Of a stretch of 64,000 nt of DNA, positions 1 through 8,624 are shown piece after piece; the stretch's first letter is position 1, and every line of letters begins with the position of its first letter. Location of the stretch: positions 12,075 through 76,074 of the forward strand of contig JASMSZ010000035.1 in NCBI GenBank assembly GCA_041694515.1, read 5' to 3'. The translations under genes were made by a program, and so were the position numbers. The notes beneath the pieces were generated by a model. That model did not search any database and was not told where the DNA came from. It worked only from the letters and a program-made list of their open reading frames with translations. This DNA comes from Halanaerobium sp041694515 (lineage in GTDB: Bacteria; Bacillota; Halanaerobiia; Halanaerobiales; Halanaerobiaceae).

Positions 1-32
1 AGTTAATAATTAAATCTGAGGAGGACAAATTT

Positions 33-590
33 ATGTTTAGAGAAGTGATGAAAGAAACAGAAAAAAAGATGGAGAAGACACTTGAAAAAACCAAAAAAGA
101 TTTAAATACTATTAGAACTGGTAGAGCCAGACCTTCACTTGTGGAAAATATAAAGGCAAACAATTATGGAGCAGCCACTCCAATCCAGCAGATGGCTAAA
201 GTTTTTGCGCCTGAAGCCAGACAGATAGTAATCGAACCCTGGGATAAAAATAATATTGAAACTATTGAAAAAGCTATCATGCAGGAGAACCTGGGCCTTA
301 ACCCCAGTAATGATGGTAGTGTAATTAGAATTAATATTCCCCAGTTAACAGAGGAAAGAAGAAAAGAACTGGTTAAGATTCTGCATGAAAAAGCAGAAAA
401 AGGTAGAATTGCAATTCGTGCAATTAGAAGAGAGTCTAACGAAGAACTTGAAATGTTAGAAGATGAGGGAGAAATCTCAGAGGATAATATGCACCGGGGA
501 TTGGAAAATGTGCAGGAATTAACCGATGAATATATCGGTAAACTTGATAATATCGTTGAGAAAAAAGAAGAAGAGATAATGGAAGTTTGA
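33..590 (+). CDS. frr: Ribosome recycling factor
   Basis: Cytosolic factor that, with EF-G, splits post-termination ribosomes from mRNA. The 185-residue length is the family norm. The N-terminal helix leads into the conserved stretch TIRTGRARPSLVENI near residues 25-40, and the C-terminal half is the expected charged coiled coil (RRESNEELEMLEDEGEISED). The ATG is preceded by GAGGAGG about 8 bases upstream, which fixes the start. It is the first complete gene of the window and sits upstream of uppS and cdsA, the usual Firmicute order, where tsf and pyrH normally precede it (outside this window). Nothing unusual was seen. Confidence 0.97.
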   Translation: MFREVMKETEKKMEKTLEKTKKDLNTIRTGRARPSLVENIKANNYGAATPIQQMAKVFAPEARQIVIEPWDKNNIETIEKAIMQENLGLNPSNDGSVIRINIPQLTEERRKELVKILHEKAEKGRIAIRAIRRESNEELEMLEDEGEISEDNMHRGLENVQELTDEYIGKLDNIVEKKEEEIMEV

Positions 591-593
591 GCA

Positions 594-800
594 ATGAAAT
601 TTTCTGAACTTTTAGCTTCTCCACTGGATAAAGCAGTAGAATTTATGGAAGCACAGCAGTTTAATTACAGATTAAAAGAAATAAAACCTCCATTTCAAAA
701 TAAAGATAATCTTAAAAATAAAGGGATCAAACGAGTATTAAAAATAAAAAAAGAAAAAAGTTTTTACCTAATAACCTGGTCTTTTCAATATAACAGCTAA
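594..800 (+). CDS. Small protein of unknown function between frr and uppS
   Basis: I do not recognise this 68-residue protein. It starts 3 bases after the frr stop, with only a weak GGAAG upstream, so translation is probably coupled to frr. It has no signal peptide or membrane segment. The first 40 residues look like one amphipathic helix followed by a charged linker. The end (IKRVLKIKKEKSFYLITWSF) alternates like a short beta hairpin, giving a PASTA-like alpha/beta pattern. A small gene at this position is plausible for the order, but I cannot name a family. It is real rather than a shadow because it is not overlapped by another gene and keeps the local codon style. Confidence 0.55.
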   Translation: MKFSELLASPLDKAVEFMEAQQFNYRLKEIKPPFQNKDNLKNKGIKRVLKIKKEKSFYLITWSFQYNS

Positions 801-851
801 TTTATACCCCCTTTTTTAGGGGGTAATTAATTAATTGGAAGGGATGATTTA

Positions 852-1571
852 ATGAATACTCCCAAAAACATTGCAATAATTATGGATGGAAATGGTCGCT
901 GGGCAAAAAAAAGAAATAAAAACCGAAGTTCCGGCCATAAGGAGGGTGTTAAAACTCTTAAAAAAATAGTAAAAGCTGCAGTAAACTTAAAAGTTGAGTC
1001 ATTAACTGTGTATGCTTTTTCAACTGAAAATTGGAAAAGACCAAAAGCAGAGGTTGATTTTCTTTTAACTTTAATGAAACGAACAATGCGTAATGAAGTA
1101 GAAGAGCTTTTAGAAAATGGAGTTCGAGTTCAGTTTCTTGGTAGAAAAAATAATCTTTCTAATAGTTTAATTAACGAGATTAAATATATCGAGAACAGAT
1201 CTGCTGAAAATAGTAATTTAACTTTAAATATTGCTTTTAATTATGGTGGTAGAGCAGAAATTACTGATGCAGCCAAAAAAATAGCTGAAGATTATAAAAA
1301 TGGAAAAATTGAATTAAATAATTTTGAAGAAAAAGATTTTGCCTCTTATTTATACAGAAAAGAACTGCAGAATATAGAATTATTGATTAGAACTGGTGGA
1401 GATTTGAGATTAAGTAATTTTTTGCTCTGGCAGTCAGCTTATGCAGAATTATATTTTACAGATAAGTTCTGGCCGGATTTTTCTGAATCAGATTTAAAAC
1501 AGGCTGTTGAAGAATTTAAAAGTAGAGAAAGAAGATTCGGCGGCTTAAGTGATAGTGGTTATCATGCTTAA
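852..1571 (+). CDS. uppS: Isoprenyl transferase (undecaprenyl diphosphate synthase family)
   Basis: Cis-prenyltransferase that condenses isopentenyl diphosphate units onto farnesyl diphosphate to make undecaprenyl diphosphate, the lipid carrier for peptidoglycan. The signature IAIIMDGNGRWAKKR is at residues 7-21 with the catalytic Asp12. SGHKEG, TVYAFSTENWKRP, LLIRTGGDLRLSNFLLWQ and the terminal RERRFGG are all present. The length of 239 is normal. GGAAGGG lies 8 bases before the ATG. Its 3' end overlaps cdsA by 8 bases. The family's other product, decaprenyl diphosphate, cannot be excluded from sequence alone. Confidence 0.96.
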   Translation: MNTPKNIAIIMDGNGRWAKKRNKNRSSGHKEGVKTLKKIVKAAVNLKVESLTVYAFSTENWKRPKAEVDFLLTLMKRTMRNEVEELLENGVRVQFLGRKNNLSNSLINEIKYIENRSAENSNLTLNIAFNYGGRAEITDAAKKIAEDYKNGKIELNNFEEKDFASYLYRKELQNIELLIRTGGDLRLSNFLLWQSAYAELYFTDKFWPDFSESDLKQAVEEFKSRERRFGGLSDSGYHA

Positions 1572-2373
1572 AAAAAGAATTATTAGTGCAATTATAGGTA
1601 TTTTATTATTAATATTTTTAGTTTTTGCAGGTTCACTGCCCTTTTTTATTACCGTCAGCATAATCACTGTGCTTGCAGTTAGGGAATACAGCCGAATGCT
1701 TGAAATTCAATCCAAATTGTTAAGAAGTATACTTGCAGCAGCTGCTGTATTAATTGTTTTTAATGTTTATCTTATTTCCAATAATTTTAATTATTTGCCT
1801 TCTGGAATTATATTTTTTATTATTACTTTTGCACTTTATCTTTATAATTTATATAATTATCAGGAAGTGAAATTCATTCAAAATTTAAGCCATCAATTGT
1901 TTTCAGTTATCTATATTGGAGGCGGTCTATCTTTTGCTGTTTTTTTAAGAGATATTAATCAAGGTATATTTGTAAATACCAGTGCTTTATGGTTGGTTTT
2001 AATTGCCACCTGGCTGACCGATTCCGGGGCTTATTTTGTTGGTAAAAAATTTGGTAAAAAAGCAATGGCTCCGGTGATTAGTCCGAATAAAACTATTGCC
2101 GGTGCAGTTGGTGGTATTCTCACAACAGCAATCTTTATAATATTTGCTTCAATTTTTTTAGAAATTTTTAATATTTATTATTTTATTTTTGCTTTACTAT
2201 TTCCAGTTGTGGCAATTATGGGAGATTTATTTGAATCCTGTATTAAAAGAAGTTTTAAGGTGAAGGACACAGGAACTATTATACCAGGTCATGGTGGGAT
2301 ACTTGACCGCTTTGACAGTTTCATTTTTACAGCACCATTTACCTATTATTTTATAATTTTATTACTGGGGTGA
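1564..2373 (+). CDS. cdsA: Phosphatidate cytidylyltransferase
   Basis: Integral membrane enzyme that makes CDP-diacylglycerol from phosphatidate and CTP for phospholipid synthesis. About eight hydrophobic segments are visible. The C-terminal family signature is intact: KRSFKVKDTGTIIPGHGGIL followed by DRFDS. The start at ATG 1564 (MLKKRIISAIIG) gives the usual N-terminus and 269 residues. In-frame GTG codons at 1549 and 1555 would only add five or three residues and lack a better ribosome site. It overlaps uppS by 8 bases, so the pair is translationally coupled. Confidence 0.95.
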   Translation: MLKKRIISAIIGILLLIFLVFAGSLPFFITVSIITVLAVREYSRMLEIQSKLLRSILAAAAVLIVFNVYLISNNFNYLPSGIIFFIITFALYLYNLYNYQEVKFIQNLSHQLFSVIYIGGGLSFAVFLRDINQGIFVNTSALWLVLIATWLTDSGAYFVGKKFGKKAMAPVISPNKTIAGAVGGILTTAIFIIFASIFLEIFNIYYFIFALLFPVVAIMGDLFESCIKRSFKVKDTGTIIPGHGGILDRFDSFIFTAPFTYYFIILLLG

Positions 2374-2378
2374 ATTAG

Positions 2379-3440
2379 ATGACAATTAGCAAATGGTATA
2401 TCAAATATTTTTTAATGTTCTTATTCTTATTATTGAGTTTGGTTATTTTAGAACATGTATTCATATATTTCACTCCTTTCATTATTGCAGCTGTAATAGC
2501 AAGTTTAATCAATCCAATTGTAGATTATATAGATCAAAAAGTTCCTATTCACCGCGGCTTTACAGTGATTGGTGTACTGATCTTAGTAATAGTAATTCTG
2601 GTAACAATTATTATTATTGGTGGTGCCCAGGGATATTTAGAATTAAACAAGCTGCTTAAAAATTTACCTGATTATCGTTCCATAGACTCCCAGATTCAAT
2701 GGTTTTCAGAACAAAACCAGCAGTTTGAGACATTTATGGAAAACTGGGAAATATCTGATGCTGTTCGCGATGCGATTAACAGTAATTTACAGTTATTATA
2801 TAATGGTGTCAGGGATACTTTAATTTCTGTTATTAATTCTGTATTAGAATTTTTGACCAGACTGCCAAGTTTATTTATGGTACTTTTTATTGCTTTTATC
2901 GCTGCTTTTTTTATCAGCAGAGATCGAGATCATATTAAAGAATTTCTAATCAATCTTTTTCCGGAAGAGGTGCAGCCTAAAATTGCAAATGTTTTTACTC
3001 AGTTAAACCGTTCGGCAGTTGGATATATTAGGGCTATGTTGATCTTGATTTCCATCACCGGTGTGGTTGCCGGCGTAGGTGTTAGATTAATAGGTAATCA
3101 ATATGCTTTAATTATAGGAGTAGCAGCAGCAGTACTGGATTTAATTCCAATTATTGGACCAGCTTTATTATTTTATCCCTGGATTGTGATGTCAATTATA
3201 TTTAGTAACTTTTCTCAGGCTTTTGCTATATTTATTTTACATCTTTTTCTAGCTGTTGTACGCTCAGCTTCGGAAGGTAAAATTATGGGGAAAAGCCTCG
3301 GCTTACATCCACTGGCAACAATGATTGCTCTTTTCTCGGGATATAGAATTTTAGGAGCCATAGGTTTTGTTGTCGGTCCAACTTTTTTAGTTATAATTAA
3401 GGCAATTGTTGACTCTGATTTAATAGATATTAAAAATTAA
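2379..3440 (+). CDS. AI-2E family (PerM/YtvI-like) membrane permease
   Basis: A 353-residue polytopic membrane protein with about seven to eight hydrophobic segments. There is a helical soluble stretch near residues 85-150 (QNQQFETFMENWEISDAVRD), and the conserved late region AVLDLIPIIGPALLFYPW is followed by EGKIMGKSLGLHPL. These are typical of the AI-2E transporter superfamily, whose members include TqsA, PerM and YtvI. The substrate cannot be told from sequence; Na+/H+ exchange and lipid-related roles have been reported for members. It sits 5 bases after cdsA and 29 bases before dxr, inside a lipid and isoprenoid operon where this family is not a standard member. Confidence 0.85.
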   Translation: MTISKWYIKYFLMFLFLLLSLVILEHVFIYFTPFIIAAVIASLINPIVDYIDQKVPIHRGFTVIGVLILVIVILVTIIIIGGAQGYLELNKLLKNLPDYRSIDSQIQWFSEQNQQFETFMENWEISDAVRDAINSNLQLLYNGVRDTLISVINSVLEFLTRLPSLFMVLFIAFIAAFFISRDRDHIKEFLINLFPEEVQPKIANVFTQLNRSAVGYIRAMLILISITGVVAGVGVRLIGNQYALIIGVAAAVLDLIPIIGPALLFYPWIVMSIIFSNFSQAFAIFILHLFLAVVRSASEGKIMGKSLGLHPLATMIALFSGYRILGAIGFVVGPTFLVIIKAIVDSDLIDIKN

Positions 3441-3469
3441 TTTAAATAGAAGTTTTTGAGGTGAAATTT

Positions 3470-4618
3470 ATGAAACAAATTACAATTCTGGGTTCTACAG
3501 GTTCAATTGGAACCCAGACTTTAGAAGTAGTAGATAATTTAAAAAACTGGAAGGTTAAGGCTTTAACTGCCTATCAGAATATTGATCTTCTTTTTGAACA
3601 GGTCAAAAAATATCAACCTGAATTTGTAGTGGTTGTAAAGCAGGAAGCGGCCGCTAGGCTAAAGTCTAAATTGAAAAATCAGAAAACAGAAGTATTAGCT
3701 GGTAAAAATAATTTAAAGACTGCTGCTGCAGAGGACGTTGATCTTTTATTAAATGCAGTAGTTGGTTTCGCCGGACTTGAGCCTTCAGTGGCAGCTGCGG
3801 AAGCTGGAAATGATATTGCACTGGCAAATAAGGAAAGTTTAGTCAGTGGGGGACCTATTTTAACCCAATTAGTTAAAGAAAAAGGGATTAAGCTGCTGCC
3901 TGTAGATAGTGAACACAATGCAATTTTTCAACTTCTAAAGGGGCATGAGCAGGAATTAGATGAGATTATTTTAACTGCCTCTGGTGGGCCTTTCTTTTCT
4001 TATTCCAGAGAAGAATTAACTCAGGTGTCTGTAGAAGATGCACTTAATCATCCCAACTGGGAAATGGGTAGTAAAATAACGATTGATTCAGCTTCCCTGA
4101 TGAATAAAGGATTGGAAGTTATTGAGGCCCACTGGTTATTTGATTGTCCTTATGATAAAATTAAGGTTCTGGTTCATCCACAAAGTATTGTGCATTCTAT
4201 GATTAGATTAGTTGATGGTACAGTACTGGCTGAGATGGGACCTGCTGATATGAAAATACCAATTCAATATTGTTTAACTTATCCGGAAAGAAATAAAACT
4301 GCGGGTAACAATTTAAAACTTGACAAAATTAAAGCTCTAGAATTTTTTCAGGCAGATACTGATAAATTTCCTAATTTAAAATATGCCTATACGGCCGGTA
4401 AAGCAGGAGGAACTTTTCCTGCAGTTTTAAATGCTGCTAATGAAGCAGCAGTTTACAGTTTTTTAAGGGGAGAAATCCCATTTTTAGCTATGAGTCGAGT
4501 TGTTGCTTCAGTTCTGGATCGGCATCAAAATATTTCAGATCCGGATTTAGAAGCTATCTTAAACTCTGATCAGGAGGCTCGTCGATTAGCTGTGGAGGTT
4601 ATTAAAAAATGGTTTTAA
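3470..4618 (+). CDS. dxr: 1-deoxy-D-xylulose-5-phosphate reductoisomerase
   Basis: NADPH-dependent enzyme of the MEP pathway that converts DXP to 2-C-methylerythritol 4-phosphate. The N-terminal nucleotide site GSTGSIGTQTLEVV is clear, as are ALANKESLVSGG, PVDSEHNAIFQ (metal ligands), TASGGPFF, HPNWEMGSKITIDSASLMNKGLE (two overlapping motifs) and HPQSIVHSM. I chose ATG 3470 because TTGAGGTG lies 8 bases upstream; a GTG at 3461 sits inside that ribosome site. The resulting 382 residues are normal. It overlaps rseP by 10 bases, and ispG, another MEP enzyme, follows rseP. Confidence 0.96.
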   Translation: MKQITILGSTGSIGTQTLEVVDNLKNWKVKALTAYQNIDLLFEQVKKYQPEFVVVVKQEAAARLKSKLKNQKTEVLAGKNNLKTAAAEDVDLLLNAVVGFAGLEPSVAAAEAGNDIALANKESLVSGGPILTQLVKEKGIKLLPVDSEHNAIFQLLKGHEQELDEIILTASGGPFFSYSREELTQVSVEDALNHPNWEMGSKITIDSASLMNKGLEVIEAHWLFDCPYDKIKVLVHPQSIVHSMIRLVDGTVLAEMGPADMKIPIQYCLTYPERNKTAGNNLKLDKIKALEFFQADTDKFPNLKYAYTAGKAGGTFPAVLNAANEAAVYSFLRGEIPFLAMSRVVASVLDRHQNISDPDLEAILNSDQEARRLAVEVIKKWF

Positions 4619-5682
4619 CTATTGTTTCATTTATAATTGTATTAGGTATTTTAGTTTTTATACATGAATTTGGACATTACATTACAGCTAAAAAGTCCGA
4701 TATAATGGTATCCGAATTTGCTTTAGGTTTTGGTCCAAAATTGTTATCTAAAAAAGCTGGAGAAACAGTATATTCTATTAGAGCAATTCCACTTGGTGGA
4801 TTTTGCAATATGGTGGGAGAATTTCCTGCTGATGAGTCAATGCCCGAAGAAGAAAGGGAAATTTATGACCGAGCAAAAGAAAAAGGACGTTTATTTACTC
4901 AGAAATCAGCTTTTAATCGTCTTGCGGTAATCTTAATGGGGCCAATTATGAATTTTTTACTTGCTGCCTTAATTTTTATTTTAGCTTTTGCCATCTTTGG
5001 TGTGCCAACTTCTACAACAGAAGAAGCCGTTCTGGGAGAAGTAATACCAGAACAGCCAGCTGCAGAAGCTGGTTTAAGAGCCAATGATCGTATTCTGGCA
5101 ATAAATGGTCAGGAAATTAACAGCTGGAAAGAAATGTCCCAATTAATCAGAGCCAATGCCAATCAGGAAATAACTATTCGTTATCAGCGGAATAAAAAAG
5201 TAAATACGATTAGTTTAACACCTGCTCTAAGTGAAGAAAGTGGGCGGGGTGTAATTGGTATATATCCACAACTTATTAGAGATAATGTATCCCTTACTAG
5301 CTCAATAACCATGGGATTACAGCAGACTTATCAGGTTTTTAAAATGACAATTATGGGATTTGTACAGATGTTTAGAGACAGTTCTACCGAAGATATTGGT
5401 GGTCCGATTATGATTGCTTCGATTATCGGTCAGGCTGCAAGAACAGGAATCTTAAATGTTTTAAACTGGACAGCTATTATTAGTATTAATTTAGGAATTA
5501 TTAATTTATTACCTTTTCCAGCTTTAGATGGAGGAAGACTACTATTTATTTTTATAGAAATAATTAGAGGTAAGGCTGTAGATCCACGTAAAGAAAGTTA
5601 TGTCCATCTGGTTGGTTTTGCAATTTTAATGATTCTAATGATTTATATCATTTATAATGATCTGATGCGTACTTTCTTTTGA
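4609..5682 (+). CDS. rseP: Site-2 zinc metalloprotease RseP/RasP
   Basis: Intramembrane protease that cuts anti-sigma factors and remnant signal peptides within the membrane. HEFGH at residues 19-23 lies in the first membrane helix and supplies the zinc histidines and catalytic Glu20. A PDZ domain covers about residues 140-215 (PAAEAGLRANDRILAINGQEI). The second motif NLLPFPALDGGRLLF holds the third zinc ligand near the C-terminus. The 357-residue length is typical of the Firmicute form with one PDZ domain. The start overlaps dxr by 10 bases and has GGAGG 10 bases upstream. The order dxr-rseP-ispG is common in clostridia. Confidence 0.95.
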   Translation: MVLTIVSFIIVLGILVFIHEFGHYITAKKSDIMVSEFALGFGPKLLSKKAGETVYSIRAIPLGGFCNMVGEFPADESMPEEEREIYDRAKEKGRLFTQKSAFNRLAVILMGPIMNFLLAALIFILAFAIFGVPTSTTEEAVLGEVIPEQPAAEAGLRANDRILAINGQEINSWKEMSQLIRANANQEITIRYQRNKKVNTISLTPALSEESGRGVIGIYPQLIRDNVSLTSSITMGLQQTYQVFKMTIMGFVQMFRDSSTEDIGGPIMIASIIGQAARTGILNVLNWTAIISINLGIINLLPFPALDGGRLLFIFIEIIRGKAVDPRKESYVHLVGFAILMILMIYIIYNDLMRTFF

Positions 5683-5706
5683 TAATAAAGTAACTTAACA
5701 AATTAG

Positions 5707-5727
5707 CTTAATCTAAATTAAGTTTTT
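5707..5727 (+). terminator. Weak AT-rich hairpin with T-tract after rseP
   Basis: CTTAAT and ATTAAG pair around a CTAA loop, followed by five T. It lies in the 78-base gap between rseP and ispG. The stem is entirely A/T except one G-C pair, so it is at best a leaky terminator. Confidence 0.3.
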
Positions 5728-5760
5728 ATGTTGATTAGTGATAATTTACAGAGGTGAATT

Positions 5761-6813
5761 ATGTATAATAGAAGAAAAACTAAAGTTGTTAACTTTGCTG
5801 AACAGCCGGTAGGCGGAGAAGCTCCGGTTTCCGTGCAGTCAATGTGTAATACTAAAACTGAAAATATAGAATCTACTGTTAAGCAGATCAAAAAACTGGA
5901 GGCAGTGGGTTGTGAGATAATTAGAGCTGCAGTTCCTGATAAAAATGCGGCTCGTGCTCTATCAGAAATTAAAAAGAAGATTAATATTCCCCTGGTAGCT
6001 GATATTCATTTTGATTATCGTCTGGCTTTAATGGCAGTTGAAAATGGGGTTGATGCTTTAAGAATTAATCCGGGGAATATCGGTAGTGATGAGAGAGTTA
6101 GAGAAGTTGCTTTAGCCTGTAAAGAAAATAATATTCCAATCAGAGTTGGCAGTAATTCTGGTTCGATTGAAGCAGAATTATTAAAAAAATATGGTGGCCC
6201 AACAGCAGAGGCAATGGTAGAAAGTGCACTCAGAAATGTCAGGATTTTAGAAGAAAATGATTTTAGACAGATTGTGATTTCTCTTAAATCAAGTCAGATC
6301 TCTACCACTCTTGCAGCCTATAAATTAATGGCAGAAAAGGTTGATTATCCTTTCCATATTGGGATTACCGAATCTGGACCTCCCTGGAGAGGAACAATTA
6401 AATCTGCTGCCGGTATTGCTTCACTTTTAACTCAGGGTCTGGGTGATACCATCAGGGTTTCTTTAACTGGTGATCCAGTTGAGGAGGTCCATGTAGGCTG
6501 GCAGATTTTAAAGTCTCTGGGAATCAGAAAAAAGGGAGTGGAGATTATTTCCTGTCCCACCTGCGGTCGAACCAACATTGATTTAATTGATTTAGCAGAA
6601 AAAGTAGAAAAAGAGTTAATGAAAATTGATAAGGAGATTACTGTAGCTGTTATGGGCTGTGCTGTTAATGGCCCAGGAGAAGCTAAAGAAGCTGATATTG
6701 GCGTTGCAGGAGGAATTAAATCAGGTTTAATTTTTAAGTCCGGAGAAATTATCAAAAAAGTCGAAGAGGACCAGCTTTTAGAAGAATTAATAAAAGAAAT
6801 AAATAAACTTTAA
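5761..6813 (+). CDS. ispG: 4-hydroxy-3-methylbut-2-enyl diphosphate synthase (flavodoxin/ferredoxin type)
   Basis: Iron-sulfur enzyme of the MEP pathway that converts MEcPP to HMBPP. The N-terminal TIM-barrel half begins KVVNFAEQPVGGEAPVSVQS and includes LVADIHFDYRLAL. The C-terminal cluster cysteines are visible in ISCPTCGRTNIDL (two Cys) and VAVMGCAVNGPGEA (third Cys). The 350 residues match the short bacterial form. The start has GAGGTG upstream. Together with dxr it gives this operon two steps of isoprenoid precursor supply for uppS. Confidence 0.96.
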   Translation: MYNRRKTKVVNFAEQPVGGEAPVSVQSMCNTKTENIESTVKQIKKLEAVGCEIIRAAVPDKNAARALSEIKKKINIPLVADIHFDYRLALMAVENGVDALRINPGNIGSDERVREVALACKENNIPIRVGSNSGSIEAELLKKYGGPTAEAMVESALRNVRILEENDFRQIVISLKSSQISTTLAAYKLMAEKVDYPFHIGITESGPPWRGTIKSAAGIASLLTQGLGDTIRVSLTGDPVEEVHVGWQILKSLGIRKKGVEIISCPTCGRTNIDLIDLAEKVEKELMKIDKEITVAVMGCAVNGPGEAKEADIGVAGGIKSGLIFKSGEIIKKVEEDQLLEELIKEINKL

Positions 6814-6886
6814 TTTTTAAATCAGATGGTTGAGCATAAAAATAATAATAAATGATTAGCGATTAGAAATAGGAGTGATTTTTAAG

Positions 6887-8593
6887 ATGCGCATGTCAAA
6901 ATTATATTTACCAACTTTAAAAGAAGATCCAGCTGAGGCTGATGTAGTCAGCCATAAACTGATGCTGAGAGCAGGTTTGATGAGAAAACATTCTTCAGGT
7001 ATTTATTCTTATCTTCCCTTAGGTTATAGAGTTATTAAGAAAATTGAAAAAATATGCAGAAAACATATGGATAACAGTGAAGCACAGGAACTTCTGCTTC
7101 CGATTATGCAGACCTCTAAAATTTGGAAGGACTCCAACCGATGGGATAAATTTGGTCCATTAATGATTAAATTCAATGACCGCAGGGCGCGCGAATACTG
7201 TCTGGGTCCAACCCATGAAGAAGTTGTAACTGATTTAGTTAGAGATGAAGTCCGCTCTTATAAAGATTTACCATTAAATTTATATCAAATTCAGACTAAG
7301 GTTAGAGATGAAATCAGGCCTCGTTTTGGTGTAATGAGAGGCCGTGAATTTATTATGAAAGACGCCTACAGCCTTGATATCGATTATGAAGGACTGGATA
7401 AAAGTTATCAGGCTATGTATGATGCCTATGAGAGAATTTTTGCTGAATGCGGTCTGGAAGCTGTTGCAGTTGAAGCAGATACAGGTGCTATGGGTGGAAA
7501 AGACTCACACGAATTTATGGTCCTTGCTGATTCAGGAGAAGATGAAATTGCTTTCTGCAGTCACTGTGATTATGCAGCAAATGTTGAGAGAGCTACTTCC
7601 CAAAAGACTGAAATTGACTTTGAAGTTGAAGCAGAAGCTGAAAAAATATATACTCCGGAAATTAAAACAATCAGTGAACTGGAAGAATATCTGGAAGTTC
7701 CAGCTGCTAAAATGATAAAAGCAGTAGCAGTTGTCGCTGATGGAGAAGCAGTATTAGCTTTAGTTTCTGGTGAAGATGAACTAAATGAAATTAAATTAAC
7801 TAATTATCTGCAGGCAAATGAGCTGCGGGCTGCAGACGACAAAGAATTTGTAGAGCTTTTTAACAGTGTACCTGGTTTTATTGGTCCGGTTGATCTGGAT
7901 GATGTCCGGGTAATTGCAGATCAGAGACTTAAAAATATGTCGGGAGCCATTGTTGGTGCTAATGAAAAAGATTATCATCTTAAAAATGTAAAGAGCGGCA
8001 GAGATTTTGAGGTTGAGGCCTTTACTGATCTTCGCTCAGTTAGAGGGGGAGAAAGATGCCCCAAATGTGATCAGGGTAAATTAAATATCAAAGCTGGAAT
8101 TGAAGTTGGTCATATTTTCAAACTGGGAACTAAATACAGTGAAAATATGGGCGCTAATTACCTGGATGAAAACGGAAAAGCTCAGCCAATAGTAATGGGA
8201 AGTTATGGAATAGGGATTACCCGTCTGGCTGCTGCAGCAATTGAGCAGCATAATGACCAGTATGGAATTAAGTGGCCTAAAGCTATTGCTCCCTATCAGA
8301 TTATAATTCTGCCCTTAGGTAATAATGATTCAGTTCAGAAAAAATCAGAAGAAATCTATCAGAACTTAAAAGCAGAAGGCTGGGAAGTTTTAATAGATGA
8401 TCGTAAAGAAAGAGCAGGAGTAAAGTTTAATGATTCCGAATTAATAGGAGTGCCGCTTCGTTTAACCATTGGTTCACGTTCTCTTGAAAATGGAGTTGTG
8501 GAGGCAATGATTAGAGAAAATAATAAAAAAATGGAAATTGAACTGGATAATCTGTCAGCAAAAGTAAAAGAGTTATTTACAGAAATCTCTTAA
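6887..8593 (+). CDS. proS: Prolyl-tRNA synthetase (bacterial type with editing domain)
   Basis: Class II synthetase that charges tRNA-Pro. The N-terminus MRMSKLYLPTLKEDPAEA is followed by class II motif 1 and 2 regions (GPTHEEVVTDLVRDEV, QTKVRDEIRPRFGVMRGREFIMKDAYS split across the text). A YbaK-like editing insertion covers about residues 225-380. Motif 3 (GSYGIGITRLAAA) and a C-terminal anticodon-binding domain follow. I chose ATG 6887, with AGGAG upstream; the upstream ATT/ATA-rich extension has no site of its own. The length of 568 is normal. No T-box leader was seen upstream. Confidence 0.96.
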   Translation: MRMSKLYLPTLKEDPAEADVVSHKLMLRAGLMRKHSSGIYSYLPLGYRVIKKIEKICRKHMDNSEAQELLLPIMQTSKIWKDSNRWDKFGPLMIKFNDRRAREYCLGPTHEEVVTDLVRDEVRSYKDLPLNLYQIQTKVRDEIRPRFGVMRGREFIMKDAYSLDIDYEGLDKSYQAMYDAYERIFAECGLEAVAVEADTGAMGGKDSHEFMVLADSGEDEIAFCSHCDYAANVERATSQKTEIDFEVEAEAEKIYTPEIKTISELEEYLEVPAAKMIKAVAVVADGEAVLALVSGEDELNEIKLTNYLQANELRAADDKEFVELFNSVPGFIGPVDLDDVRVIADQRLKNMSGAIVGANEKDYHLKNVKSGRDFEVEAFTDLRSVRGGERCPKCDQGKLNIKAGIEVGHIFKLGTKYSENMGANYLDENGKAQPIVMGSYGIGITRLAAAAIEQHNDQYGIKWPKAIAPYQIIILPLGNNDSVQKKSEEIYQNLKAEGWEVLIDDRKERAGVKFNDSELIGVPLRLTIGSRSLENGVVEAMIRENNKKMEIELDNLSAKVKELFTEIS

Positions 8594-8624
8594 GTTTTAT
8601 TTTTTCATCTGGAAGGAGTATTTA

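Noticed and set aside
805..825. C5/G5 hairpin between the small unknown gene and uppS as a terminator
   Set aside because: The 7-bp stem is followed by AATTAATT rather than a T-tract, and uppS has no evident promoter of its own, so it is more likely a transcript-stability element or chance.
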